From assembly GCF_008056315.1 (NCBI RefSeq), contig NZ_VRKQ01000010.1, positions 682,001-746,000 on the forward strand: DNA of 64,000 nucleotides, given 5' to 3'. The stretch comes from Seonamhaeicola maritimus. GTDB lineage: Bacteria; Bacteroidota; Bacteroidia; Flavobacteriales; Flavobacteriaceae. Position 1 is the stretch's first letter; every line of letters starts with the position of its first letter. The notes beneath the pieces are model-generated. The model had not been told where the DNA came from. It was given only the letters and a program-made list of their open reading frames with translations, and did no database searches. Below, piece after piece: positions 10,201 through 17,367 of the stretch. The translations under genes and the position numbers were made by a program.

Positions 10201-10256
10201 TAGGAGCATTTCCCAACCCAGTTTCTTTTACATTTGGCGTAAAAGTAACCTTCTAA
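7227..10256 (+). CDS. SusC/RagA-family TonB-linked outer membrane transporter (first copy)
   Basis: This 1009-residue TonB-dependent transporter has a signal peptide of about 29 residues cut near SAQQ. A carboxypeptidase-D-like regulatory domain covers about 30-110 (GVGIPGANVLVQGTSKGAVTD). The TonB-box and plug region begins at LDEVVVIGYGTAKKSD, with RIRGVNSITGNNDPLVVVDG and ILVTTKKG. A long beta-barrel follows and ends in a terminal Phe. SusC proteins import oligomers across the outer membrane with a SusD lid, powered by TonB. The susD partner lies 35 bases downstream. The N-terminal third is very like that of the second SusC, while the barrels diverge. No glycoside hydrolase or peptidase gene is adjacent, so the substrate is unknown. 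Confidence 0.96.
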   Translation: MKKQITKFFRASLFFSLVLAFMSFQVASAQQTVNGTVVDETGVGIPGANVLVQGTSKGAVTDFDGNFSISASSSDVLVVSFLGYVTQSVAVGNQTSITVTLKEDAAQLDEVVVIGYGTAKKSDVTGAVSQVTAKSFENQPLTRVENALQGRAAGVTVAGSGAPGKGIKVRIRGVNSITGNNDPLVVVDGVFGGDLRTINPNNIASMEVLKDASALAIYGSRGSNGVILVTTKKGSGKAKVTLDQFVTISNINKRLPTLSSGEFARFENDIFTADPNNAGSPPPYSDAELSIFDADPIRYQDLMFQTGVTNNTQLSVSGGSDDKVRYFVSGNFIDQEGTQITSNYRRYSFRSNLSKEFNDKFSVSANVTASREITHNDQDVFNSGDGSAILRAITWDPTAPVRDANGDYILRSPREVANNNYNPIRRFELSDHDVTADRLNLTLNGKYNFTDNFSYTLITAVSTLHRNTESFRVEGDFEATGFTNISYQNNNVTSHQVSNILNWNNEFGKHNIDVTGVYEFQGTRALNNGYGVNDLNVGGLYLADESANESFSNSGNESAIQSYLGRAQYNYDGFLYLTASMRVDESSRFAKDSRTGYFPSGALALNLGNTDFVENLGLSTLKLRAGWGKVGNQNINSTARFSLNNNSGLYTIDGETTNTGSVQSQEGNPDLTWETTTQTNVGIDFGFLNGRITGSIDYFNKDTEDLLLQTIVPGTSIRTFINAGEVNNKGIDFSISADIIENEDFSWNSSFNLSHIKNKVTKLNGDTEFIVGNVSGIGGGGIRLNVIKVGEPLGTFWGYNAMGTWKTTDNIPLDPDGAPVAVPGDEKFALDENGEREFQTIGSGLPDVTFGFNNTFTYKNWDLNVFLNGSLGFDVWNQVRGTISGNGGNRSDLSPTVYDRWTPENETDLPRYGTGNILNSNRWIEKGDFIRLSNLRLGYTFDENLIKGINSLQVYGSGQNLFIITDYTGFDPEVTSIVRGGANEDAGSGVDVGAFPNPVSFTFGVKVTF

Positions 10257-10291
10257 CAAATATTAATTATCTTTAATAAAAAACATTAAAT

Positions 10292-11818
10292 ATGAAAACA
10301 AATAGTTTAAAAAAGGTGTTAAAGAGTACAGCTACAAGCTTGTTCTTCTTAATGGCTATAATTGGCATAACTACTCAAAGTTGTGCTAATTTGGATCCAG
10401 ACCCAACCGAGTTTAACTTGCCACCAGAGTCTTTTGGAAGTTTAGAAGAAATGGAAAGTGGTATTGGAGGTGTTTATAGTCAAGTTACTCTAGCGGCGCG
10501 TATGACTACATTTTATGCTCCTGCTTGGGGAGGTGATGATATGACAACGCATCGTGCCCTTAATAAAGCTGACTTTAGAGAGTTTGATCAAAGAGCTGTT
10601 TTATCATCAAACAATAGATTACTAAGAAACTGGAATGCTATTTTTGATGCCGTTAATGCAATTAATGGTGTACTAGAACGTTCTGCGGGATTAGTAGGGT
10701 TAGAAGCTGTTGATCAAGGTCTATTACAACAATATATAGGAGAAGCATATTTTTTAAGAGGTATATTATTTTATCAGTTAGCACGTGTGCACGGAAGAAT
10801 TCCATTACCATTAACAAAATTCCCAGACCCAAATATTTCAAGAGCACAATTAGATGAAGTTTATCTTCAAATTGAATCTGATTTATTGGCTGCTGAAGAA
10901 AGGCTTCCGGCAATTTATCCTGGGGTTAAAGCTGGTGCACCAAGACCAAATAGTGGTTCTGCTAGAGCCTTATTAGCACGTTTATATATGGATTGGGGAG
11001 GTTTCCCAATGAAAGATGCTAGTAAATATGCTTTAGCGGCATCTTCCGCTAAACAAGTAATGGACAATGCTGCATCTCATGGTTTTGGATTGGTTGATGA
11101 TTTAGAAGATTTATGGACATTGGACGGACGTTTTAGTAAGGAATCTCTGTACACCATTGCATATTGTAAAGGATGTCCAAATAATTCAGTTGCTAATAGA
11201 AAATTTAGCCGATTGGGTCTTCCTGCAGATTTAGGAGGATGGAATGAAACTTTCGCTGAGATTAAGTTTTTCGAAGATTTCCCAGCAGGCCCAAGAAAAG
11301 AGGCTACCTATAGATTAGATTTAGATTGGACCACTTTTAATGCTCAAAAAAGTCCGGTATTTAAGAAAATTACTGGTCCTCCAGGAGATTTGAATCCTGG
11401 TGATTTTTTAACTGAGAGAAACGATTTTATCATGCGTTATGCCGAAATATTATTAATTTATGCTGAAGCTTCTGGTCTATCTGGAAATGTTACTCCTGAT
11501 GCTTGGGAAGCTCTTAATAAAATTAGACGTAGAGCTGCAGGATTACCTTTTGCGACTCCTGATGCTGGAGTTGATCTTACTTCTGGGGCCATAGAAGATT
11601 TAGCGTTTGAAGAAAGCAAATGGGAATTTGCTGGAGAGTATAAAAGATGGTATGACCTAATGCGTAGAGAAAAAGTAGCTGAGGTATTATCAGTTAGAGA
11701 TAATGTTAGCGGTTCAGTTGCGGAGCATAATCCAATTATTGGAAGTTTAGAAACCAGTAATTACTTAGCTCCAATTCCTGCCGATGCAGTAGCTAGAAAT
11801 CCAAATCTAGCAAATTAA
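10292..11818 (+). CDS. SusD/RagB-family nutrient-binding lipoprotein (first copy)
   Basis: This 508-residue lipoprotein has a signal peptide ending in TTQSC, with Cys31 as lipid site. The typical SusD elements follow: GIGGVYSQV near residue 55, an N-terminal TPR scaffold (FLRGILFYQLARVHGRIPL), RPNSGSARALLARLYMDW, and the C-terminal MRYAEILLIYAEAS...ALNKIRRRA...FEESKWEFAGEYKRWYDLMR module. It should form the surface lid of the upstream SusC. The gene follows susC by 35 bases and is closed by a strong terminator at 11846, so the pair is one transcription unit. Confidence 0.95.
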   Translation: MKTNSLKKVLKSTATSLFFLMAIIGITTQSCANLDPDPTEFNLPPESFGSLEEMESGIGGVYSQVTLAARMTTFYAPAWGGDDMTTHRALNKADFREFDQRAVLSSNNRLLRNWNAIFDAVNAINGVLERSAGLVGLEAVDQGLLQQYIGEAYFLRGILFYQLARVHGRIPLPLTKFPDPNISRAQLDEVYLQIESDLLAAEERLPAIYPGVKAGAPRPNSGSARALLARLYMDWGGFPMKDASKYALAASSAKQVMDNAASHGFGLVDDLEDLWTLDGRFSKESLYTIAYCKGCPNNSVANRKFSRLGLPADLGGWNETFAEIKFFEDFPAGPRKEATYRLDLDWTTFNAQKSPVFKKITGPPGDLNPGDFLTERNDFIMRYAEILLIYAEASGLSGNVTPDAWEALNKIRRRAAGLPFATPDAGVDLTSGAIEDLAFEESKWEFAGEYKRWYDLMRREKVAEVLSVRDNVSGSVAEHNPIIGSLETSNYLAPIPADAVARNPNLAN

Positions 11819-11845
11819 TAGACAGTTTTAGATTGTTTTAGTTTT

Positions 11846-11883
11846 AAAAGCGATTGTGGATAAAATTCACAGTCGCTTTTTTT
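11846..11883 (+). terminator. Rho-independent terminator of the first susCD unit
   Basis: AAAAGCGATTGTG (11846-11858) pairs with CACAGTCGCTTTT (11868-11880) in a 13-bp stem with one G-U pair and a 9-base loop, ending in a run of seven T. It lies 27 bases after the susD stop. Confidence 0.9.
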
Positions 11884-11997
11884 CATTACTTAAAATCACC
11901 TTTCAATTTTTAAGTTTTTCATTTAAAGCTGGCAACAAGGAGCCTTTATACCAAAATTTCTAACTTTTCCTTCAAAATTAAGCTCCTAAGTTAAAAT

Positions 11998-12031
11998 TGA
12001 GTACTTTTTTGTTAATATTGAGTACTTTTTT
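11998..12031 (+). repeat. Perfect TGAGTACTTTTTT direct repeat upstream of the second susC
   Basis: TGAGTACTTTTTT occurs at 11998-12010 and again at 12019-12031. With flanking bases the identity extends to 17 (from TTG to GTT), at a 21-base period. It sits 232 bases before the proposed -7 box, against 237 for the related repeat at locus 1. Two copies two helical turns apart suggest a binding site for a dimeric activator on one DNA face. Confidence 0.5.
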
Positions 12032-12207
12032 GTTTTTTTTAAAATATAATTTGGCTCCCGCGTTCATATTTGAATAAATATTTCAAATAACATAAATGAA
12101 ATTTTAAGTTAAAAATGGTAAACTGGTTTCATATTTGGAACTTCAAACCTATATTGCTAACAAATGAAAAGTAAAACTAGCAGTAATTATAAAAAAGGAA
12201 GTTTTTA

Positions 12208-12237
12208 TTGTTTTTTTAAATCACATTGCTATATTTA
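12208..12237 (+). promoter_or_regulatory. Candidate promoter of the second susC unit
   Basis: TTG at 12208-12210 and TATATTTA at 12230-12237 are separated by 19 bases, the usual Bacteroidota spacing. The -7 box lacks only the final G of TAnnTTTG. It lies 90 bases before the 33-codon leader ORF. Confidence 0.5.
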
Positions 12238-12326
12238 CCACCAGTTAATTAACAAATTAATACTTTTTCCAACTAAAAATCATTAATTTATTAACTGAAA
12301 CTTTACAAAACTAAAACTAAACTATT

Positions 12327-12428
12327 ATGAAACGAAAACTACGCATCCTTCTCAGGATCAGCCATTTAACTAGGCCAGATTCCTGTAGCATTAAGCAATT
12401 TACTCAAACCTTTCCGAGTAACTTTTAA
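12327..12428 (+). CDS. Putative 33-residue leader ORF of the second susC unit
   Basis: ATG at 12327 opens a 33-codon ORF beginning MKRKLRILLRISHL and ending TAA at 12428. The 22 bases around its start (12309-12330) are identical to those around the start of the first susC (7209-7230) and differ by one base from those of the second susC (12540-12561), so ribosomes should recognise it. Its first seven residues parallel the 7-residue ORF at 7039. An ATCCT/AGGAT hairpin lies at 12345-12358 inside it. It has no signal peptide or known domain. It may be a regulatory leader peptide or a decayed copy of a susC start. Confidence 0.4.
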   Translation: MKRKLRILLRISHLTRPDSCSIKQFTQTFPSNF

Positions 12429-12453
12429 CTTATTTCAAATTAAAATAAAGACT

Positions 12454-12480
12454 TAGGGTGTAATTTACTTTACATACCTA
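12454..12480 (+). promoter_or_regulatory. Leader hairpin 1 of susC locus 2
   Basis: TAGGGTGTAA (12454-12463) pairs with TTACATACCTA (12470-12480), ten pairs with one G-U and one bulged A, loop of six. It shares the GTGTAA arm with the hairpin at 7133-7158 and lies 77 bases before the susC ATG. Confidence 0.4.
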
Positions 12481-12492
12481 TTAACCTATTTA

Positions 12493-12519
12493 TTTAACTT
12501 TTTTGAGTAAAAGCTTAAA
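12493..12519 (+). promoter_or_regulatory. Leader hairpin 2 of susC locus 2
   Basis: TTTAACTTTT (12493-12502) can pair with AAAAGCTTAAA (12509-12519) with one bulge. A run of seven T follows at 12532-12538. It occupies the place of the hairpin at 7170-7192 of locus 1. It is A/T-rich and weakly supported alone. Confidence 0.28.
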
Positions 12520-12557
12520 TTTAATATTCAATTTTTTTCAACTAAAACTAAACAATT

Positions 12558-15500
12558 ATGAAAAAACAATTTTCTAAGTTGCTAAGGGCTTGCTCTATTT
12601 TTGGGCTGGTTTTAGCTTTAATGAGCTTTCAGGAAACTTCAGCTCAACAAACAGTTAGCGGTACAGTCGTTGACGAATCTGGAGTTGGTATTCCAGGAGC
12701 CAATGTACTTGTAAAAGGTACCTCTAAAGGTTCTGTGACTGACTTTGACGGTAATTTTAGTATTTCTGCATCGTCATCTGATGTACTTGAAATCTCATTC
12801 TTAGGTTATGTAACGCAATCTGTTACTGTTGGCGACCAAACATCAATTACGGTTACTTTGGTAGAGGACGCTGCTCAACTTGATGAAGTTGTAGTTATTG
12901 GTTATGGTACTGCTAAAAAGAGTGATATAACTGGTGCGGTTTCAAGGGTGACTTCACAAGCATTCGAAGATCAACCAATGACTAGGGTTGAAGACGCCCT
13001 ACAAGGTAGAGCTGCCGGTGTAACGGTTGCAAAACAAAGTGGTGCTCCTGGTGCCCCTGTAAAAATTCGTATTAGAGGTACAAACTCTATTACTGGTAAC
13101 AACGATCCTTTAGTTGTTATTGATGGTATTATTGGTGGAGATTTAAGAACATTAAACCCTAATGATATTGCAACATTAGACATATTGAAAGATGCATCGG
13201 CAACGGCCATTTATGGTTCTCGAGGTGCAAATGGGGTAATCTTAATATCTACCAAAAAAGGTTCTGGTAAAGGGAAATTAGATGTTGACATGTTTACATC
13301 TTTTTCTGAAGTGCCAGATTTCCTTCCAACTTTACAAGGTTCTAGAGCCGGAGATTTTGCAAGAATTGAAAATCAGCTAAGAGGAAATGAGTTTATCCCT
13401 TTATCAGAAATTCAAGCCTTAGATCAAATTGGTGGTGTAGATTACCAAAAAGAATTATTTCAAACGGCAATGACTAGTAACGTTCAATTATCTTATAGTG
13501 GAGGTAATGAAAATGTGAATTACTTTGTTTCTGGAAACTATTCAAATCAAGAAGGTATTGTAATTACTACAGGTTATGAAAGATATTCAATAAGAGCAAA
13601 CGTGAGCTCTCAAATTACAGACAAACTTAAAATTGGAGTTAATATTTTTGGAAGTAGAGCTACTTCTGAAAACGACATTAACTCATTTAGCCGTTTTCAA
13701 GGAAGTTTAGTGGCACATGCTGTTACTTGGGATCCTACAACTCCTTTAAGAGATGCAGATGGAAACTGGAATGAAGGTTCAACAAGATCTTTAGCATCTT
13801 TAAATTACAACCCAATTGCTAGATTACATCAAAGTGATATTCAAGAAGTTCAAGATAGATTAAATACAAATGTAAATGTGAGCTATGATATCTTAGAAAA
13901 CTTAAACTATACGTTAATTGCAGGTGCTAGTACATACAACAGAACGCAAGAGAGAATTACTAGAGATTATGGTGAAACAGATGCCGCTTACAATGGTAAC
14001 ACATCAAGAAATCATCAGGTGAGTAATATTGTTACTTATAATAAATCTCTTAATAATCACAACTTCAAATTAACAGGGGTTTATGAATTCCAAGAAGGTG
14101 TTGGTAAAGTTCTTAATCTAAATTTAGATAACTTAACAGGTCCTTTAAGTTATTATTTAGCTGAGTTAAATTCAGGTATTGACTGGAATAACAATAAAAC
14201 TGAAAATTCAATAGAATCTGTAATGGGACGTTTAGAATATAATTTTAACGAAAAATTATTTTTAACTGGTACCGTTCGTCGTGATGGGTCTTCAAGATTT
14301 CAAGGCGACAATAAATGGGGTACTTTCTATTCATTTGCTGGGTCTTATAATTTAACCGACTCTTCTTTTATTCAAGATAGCGGCTTATTTAGTTCTTTAA
14401 AGGTGAGAGCTGGATGGGGGCAAGTAGGTAACCAAAATATAGGTATTTATAGTACATTTGATTCTGTAAGTTTAGGTAGTGTTTATGCCTTTGATGGTGC
14501 AGTAAGAGAAGTTGGTTCTACAGTAGGTAACATCGGTAATGCTAATACTACTTGGGAAACTACCACGCAAACCAACGTTGGAGTTGATTTTGGAATACTT
14601 GATGGCAAAATTGATGTTAGCTTAGATTGGTACACAAAGAGTACTACAGATTTATTATTAGCAGTTCCTATTCCTGCCACTTTAGTAGGACCTAGTAAAT
14701 CACAAATACAAAATGTTGGTGAAGTAGAAAATTCAGGGATTGATATTGCAATTGGAGCAACCATTGTTAAAAATGACAACTTTAGTTGGGACTCTAATTT
14801 AAGTATGTCTTTTGTTAAAAACAAAATTGTTGACTTAGGTCTTGATCCATTAGGTAACACGCTTGAGGAAATACAAGGTCAGTTTGGTAGTATCGATGGT
14901 CAAGGTAGAACTTGGAACGTTTTCCAATTAGGGCAACCATTAGGGCAAATTCAAGGTTCAACGTTCTTAGGAACTTGGAAAACATCTGAAGCTGCTGAAG
15001 CTGCTCAATTTAACAGAGCACCTGGTGATGCCAAGTATTTAAGAGATGCTAACGGAGACCGTGTTATTAGTGTAATAGGTAACGGTACACCTACAATGCT
15101 TTGGGGCTGGAACAATACTTTAGCTTATAAAGATTGGGATTTAAACTTCTTCTTTCAAGGGTCTCATGGCAACGAAATGTTAAATGCATTTAAAGGAACC
15201 ATTGTTGGTGCCACAGGTAACCAAAGAAGTTTTGGTCATCCAATGCAATTAAATCAATGGACTTCGACTAATGAAACAGATATACCTGCTGGAGGTGAAA
15301 ATGATTATGGATCAACTAGATATATTGAAAACGGTGGTTTTGTTAGATTAGCAAACCTTAATATTGGCTATACTTTTAACGATGTTAAAGGATTTGATTC
15401 TATTAAAGTATATGCTGGTGGTCAAAATTTATTTTTAATTACAGACTATGAAGGATATGATCCAGAGCTTACTTCTAGACCAGCAAACAATAATGGAACT

Positions 15501-15587
15501 GTAGATGCGGCACCTGGTATAGACATAGGGGCTTATCCTAATCCACGCGTTTATAATGTAGGAGTGAAATTTAGATTAAAAAATTAA
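12558..15587 (+). CDS. SusC/RagA-family TonB-linked outer membrane transporter (second copy)
   Basis: This 1009-residue protein has the same length as the first SusC. It has a signal peptide cut near SAQQ, a carboxypeptidase-D-like domain (GVGIPGANVLVKGTSKGSVTD), the LDEVVVIGYGTAKKSD box, a plug (IRGTNSITGNNDPLVVIDG) and a barrel ending in a short basic tail (RLKN) rather than a terminal aromatic residue. The first 240 residues are nearly the same as in the first copy, and the barrel clearly differs (for example residues 280-420). The pair is therefore a diverged tandem duplication with probably different or related ligands. susD follows after 14 bases. Confidence 0.96.
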   Translation: MKKQFSKLLRACSIFGLVLALMSFQETSAQQTVSGTVVDESGVGIPGANVLVKGTSKGSVTDFDGNFSISASSSDVLEISFLGYVTQSVTVGDQTSITVTLVEDAAQLDEVVVIGYGTAKKSDITGAVSRVTSQAFEDQPMTRVEDALQGRAAGVTVAKQSGAPGAPVKIRIRGTNSITGNNDPLVVIDGIIGGDLRTLNPNDIATLDILKDASATAIYGSRGANGVILISTKKGSGKGKLDVDMFTSFSEVPDFLPTLQGSRAGDFARIENQLRGNEFIPLSEIQALDQIGGVDYQKELFQTAMTSNVQLSYSGGNENVNYFVSGNYSNQEGIVITTGYERYSIRANVSSQITDKLKIGVNIFGSRATSENDINSFSRFQGSLVAHAVTWDPTTPLRDADGNWNEGSTRSLASLNYNPIARLHQSDIQEVQDRLNTNVNVSYDILENLNYTLIAGASTYNRTQERITRDYGETDAAYNGNTSRNHQVSNIVTYNKSLNNHNFKLTGVYEFQEGVGKVLNLNLDNLTGPLSYYLAELNSGIDWNNNKTENSIESVMGRLEYNFNEKLFLTGTVRRDGSSRFQGDNKWGTFYSFAGSYNLTDSSFIQDSGLFSSLKVRAGWGQVGNQNIGIYSTFDSVSLGSVYAFDGAVREVGSTVGNIGNANTTWETTTQTNVGVDFGILDGKIDVSLDWYTKSTTDLLLAVPIPATLVGPSKSQIQNVGEVENSGIDIAIGATIVKNDNFSWDSNLSMSFVKNKIVDLGLDPLGNTLEEIQGQFGSIDGQGRTWNVFQLGQPLGQIQGSTFLGTWKTSEAAEAAQFNRAPGDAKYLRDANGDRVISVIGNGTPTMLWGWNNTLAYKDWDLNFFFQGSHGNEMLNAFKGTIVGATGNQRSFGHPMQLNQWTSTNETDIPAGGENDYGSTRYIENGGFVRLANLNIGYTFNDVKGFDSIKVYAGGQNLFLITDYEGYDPELTSRPANNNGTVDAAPGIDIGAYPNPRVYNVGVKFRLKN

Positions 15588-15601
15588 AAAAAAGATAGAT
15601 T

Positions 15602-17206
15602 ATGAAAAAATACACAAATTTTAAAAACCTAAAAGGTCTATTTTCTTTAGTAGTAGCCTCTATGGTTTTGGCATTGGGCTTTCAAAGTTGCGTGCCATTA
15701 GAAGAAAACCCTGGTGAAGTGCAATTAGCACCAGGAGCTTATACAGATATTTCGGAACTTAGACTAGGGGTAACTGGTATTTATGCTAGTTTAAGAAACG
15801 CCTCTCAATGGTCTACGTTCTATGTAAATGGTTGGTCTGGTGATGATATTACTACACACAAAGCAAGTAATAAGGCTGATTTTAGAGAAGCAGACCAAAG
15901 AGCCATTACTAATGAAAATAGTAGGTACCAAGATAACTGGAGAAACATCTACGGTATGATTTTTAATGCCAACACGGTACTTAAAAACATAGGTGACACC
16001 CAATTTGTTGGTGAAGAAGCTGAACAAAATAGACTTTTGGGAGAGATTTATTTCTTAAGAGGGGCTATGTTTTTCCATTTAGCACGTGAACATGGTAGAA
16101 TTGCTATTCCTACCACACCAGATATCGATTTTGAAATTGGTTTAGGGTCTCAAGAAGAAGTTTATGCTCAAATAGAATCAGATTTCTTACAAGCGGCAAA
16201 CTTATTACCAGATATTTATCCTGGATTAGCCAATGGCGGTGCTCCAAGACCTAATTCTGGTTCAGCTAAATCTATGTTAGCTAGATTATATATGGACTGG
16301 GCAGGGTTTCCTTTAAGAGATACCTCTAAATATGCGCTTGCAGCAAGTACTGCTCAAGATGTTATAAACAATGCTGCAGCCCATGGATTTCAATTAGATG
16401 AGAATCCTGGTGATATGTGGAGTATGGCTGGTAGATATACTAACGAGTCTGTTTGGACCATAGTTTATTGTGTGTCATGTGGAACACGTAATGGTAAATT
16501 TGCAAGATTAGGATGGCCATCAGATAAACAAGGATGGGGTGAAACTTTTGCTGAAATCAGATATTTTGAAGATTTCCCAGAAGGTGCTAGAAAAAATGCC
16601 ACATACAGAATGGATGCTGATTGGGTAAACTTTAGTGATCAAGTAACTCCTGTGTTTAGAAAAATTGTTGGACCAGCCACAGAAGATGATTATGCGCTAG
16701 GAAGACATTTCTCTGACAGAAGTGACTACTATATGAGATATGCTGAAGTTCTATTAATTTATGCTGAAGCTTCTGCACGTGCAGGAAGCGCTAATGCAGC
16801 GTCTTGGGAAGCTCTTAACAAAGTAAGAAGAAGAGCTGCTGGACTTGATTATAATGCAAGTTACGCATCTGCCGTTCCTCAACGTGTTAGAAATGTTGAC
16901 GACACTGCTTGGGAAGACCACCCAACTTTAACATATCAAGATGTAACTAGTGGAAATTTAGCTGATTTAACAGTTACAGAACGTAAATGGGAATTAGCTG
17001 GTGAGTGGATTCGTTGGAATGACTTAGTTCGTTTAGAGCTTGTTGCTGATGCATTTGCTAACAGAGATCCTCAGGTAACTCCAGATGTTGTTAATGGTGG
17101 AATTATCTCGGTACAAAATGATGTTATTGGTTCTACAGGTACTGATAATTACTTTGCACCTATTCCAATTAGAGAAGTGGAATTACTTCCAGGTTTAGGT
17201 AACTAA
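15602..17206 (+). CDS. SusD/RagB-family nutrient-binding lipoprotein (second copy)
   Basis: This 534-residue lipoprotein has lipobox GFQSC with Cys30. It shares with the first SusD the segments GWSGDDITTHKASNKADFRE, REHGRIAIP, RPNSGSAKSMLARLYMDWAG and YYMRYAEVLLIYAEASA. It carries an insertion of about 25 residues (near 420-450) before the VTERKWELAGEWIRWNDL helix. It is the lid and binding subunit for the second SusC. The gene ends 20 bases before a near-perfect 17-bp terminator, which separates it from the FG-GAP lipoprotein gene. Confidence 0.95.
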   Translation: MKKYTNFKNLKGLFSLVVASMVLALGFQSCVPLEENPGEVQLAPGAYTDISELRLGVTGIYASLRNASQWSTFYVNGWSGDDITTHKASNKADFREADQRAITNENSRYQDNWRNIYGMIFNANTVLKNIGDTQFVGEEAEQNRLLGEIYFLRGAMFFHLAREHGRIAIPTTPDIDFEIGLGSQEEVYAQIESDFLQAANLLPDIYPGLANGGAPRPNSGSAKSMLARLYMDWAGFPLRDTSKYALAASTAQDVINNAAAHGFQLDENPGDMWSMAGRYTNESVWTIVYCVSCGTRNGKFARLGWPSDKQGWGETFAEIRYFEDFPEGARKNATYRMDADWVNFSDQVTPVFRKIVGPATEDDYALGRHFSDRSDYYMRYAEVLLIYAEASARAGSANAASWEALNKVRRRAAGLDYNASYASAVPQRVRNVDDTAWEDHPTLTYQDVTSGNLADLTVTERKWELAGEWIRWNDLVRLELVADAFANRDPQVTPDVVNGGIISVQNDVIGSTGTDNYFAPIPIREVELLPGLGN

Positions 17207-17226
17207 AAATTATTTTAGATAACACT

Positions 17227-17264
17227 AAAAAGCGGTTAGATTTTAAAAATCTAACCGCTTTTTT
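17227..17264 (+). terminator. Rho-independent terminator of the second susCD unit
   Basis: The stem is 17 bp and perfect (17227-17243 with 17247-17263), with core AGCGGTTAGATT, a 3-base loop and a T run. It is A-rich on the left arm and U-rich on the right. Confidence 0.93.
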
Positions 17265-17367
17265 AATTTAAAAAACCTTAAATATTAGTTTTAAACTAAT
17301 TATCATTAGCGACAACAATTTTGTAAATTAGCTGAAACAATTTTCTCTTTACAGAACCCTATAAATC

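Larger units (their letters stand above)
11819..12557 (+). other. Region between the two susCD units
   Basis: This stretch of 739 bases starts with the terminator of the first unit. It then holds a 21-base-spaced direct repeat (11998 and 12019), a promoter-like TTG-N19-TATATTTA (12208-12237), a 33-codon ORF (12327), two hairpins (12454-12480 and 12493-12519) and the translation start of the second susC. The order and spacing mirror those upstream of the first susC. There is no other gene-like ORF and no mobile element. Confidence 0.7.

Noticed and set aside
7227-15587. The two susC genes as an assembly duplication
   Set aside because: Barrels, SusD partners and flanking DNA differ clearly and both ORFs are intact, so they are true diverged paralogues.
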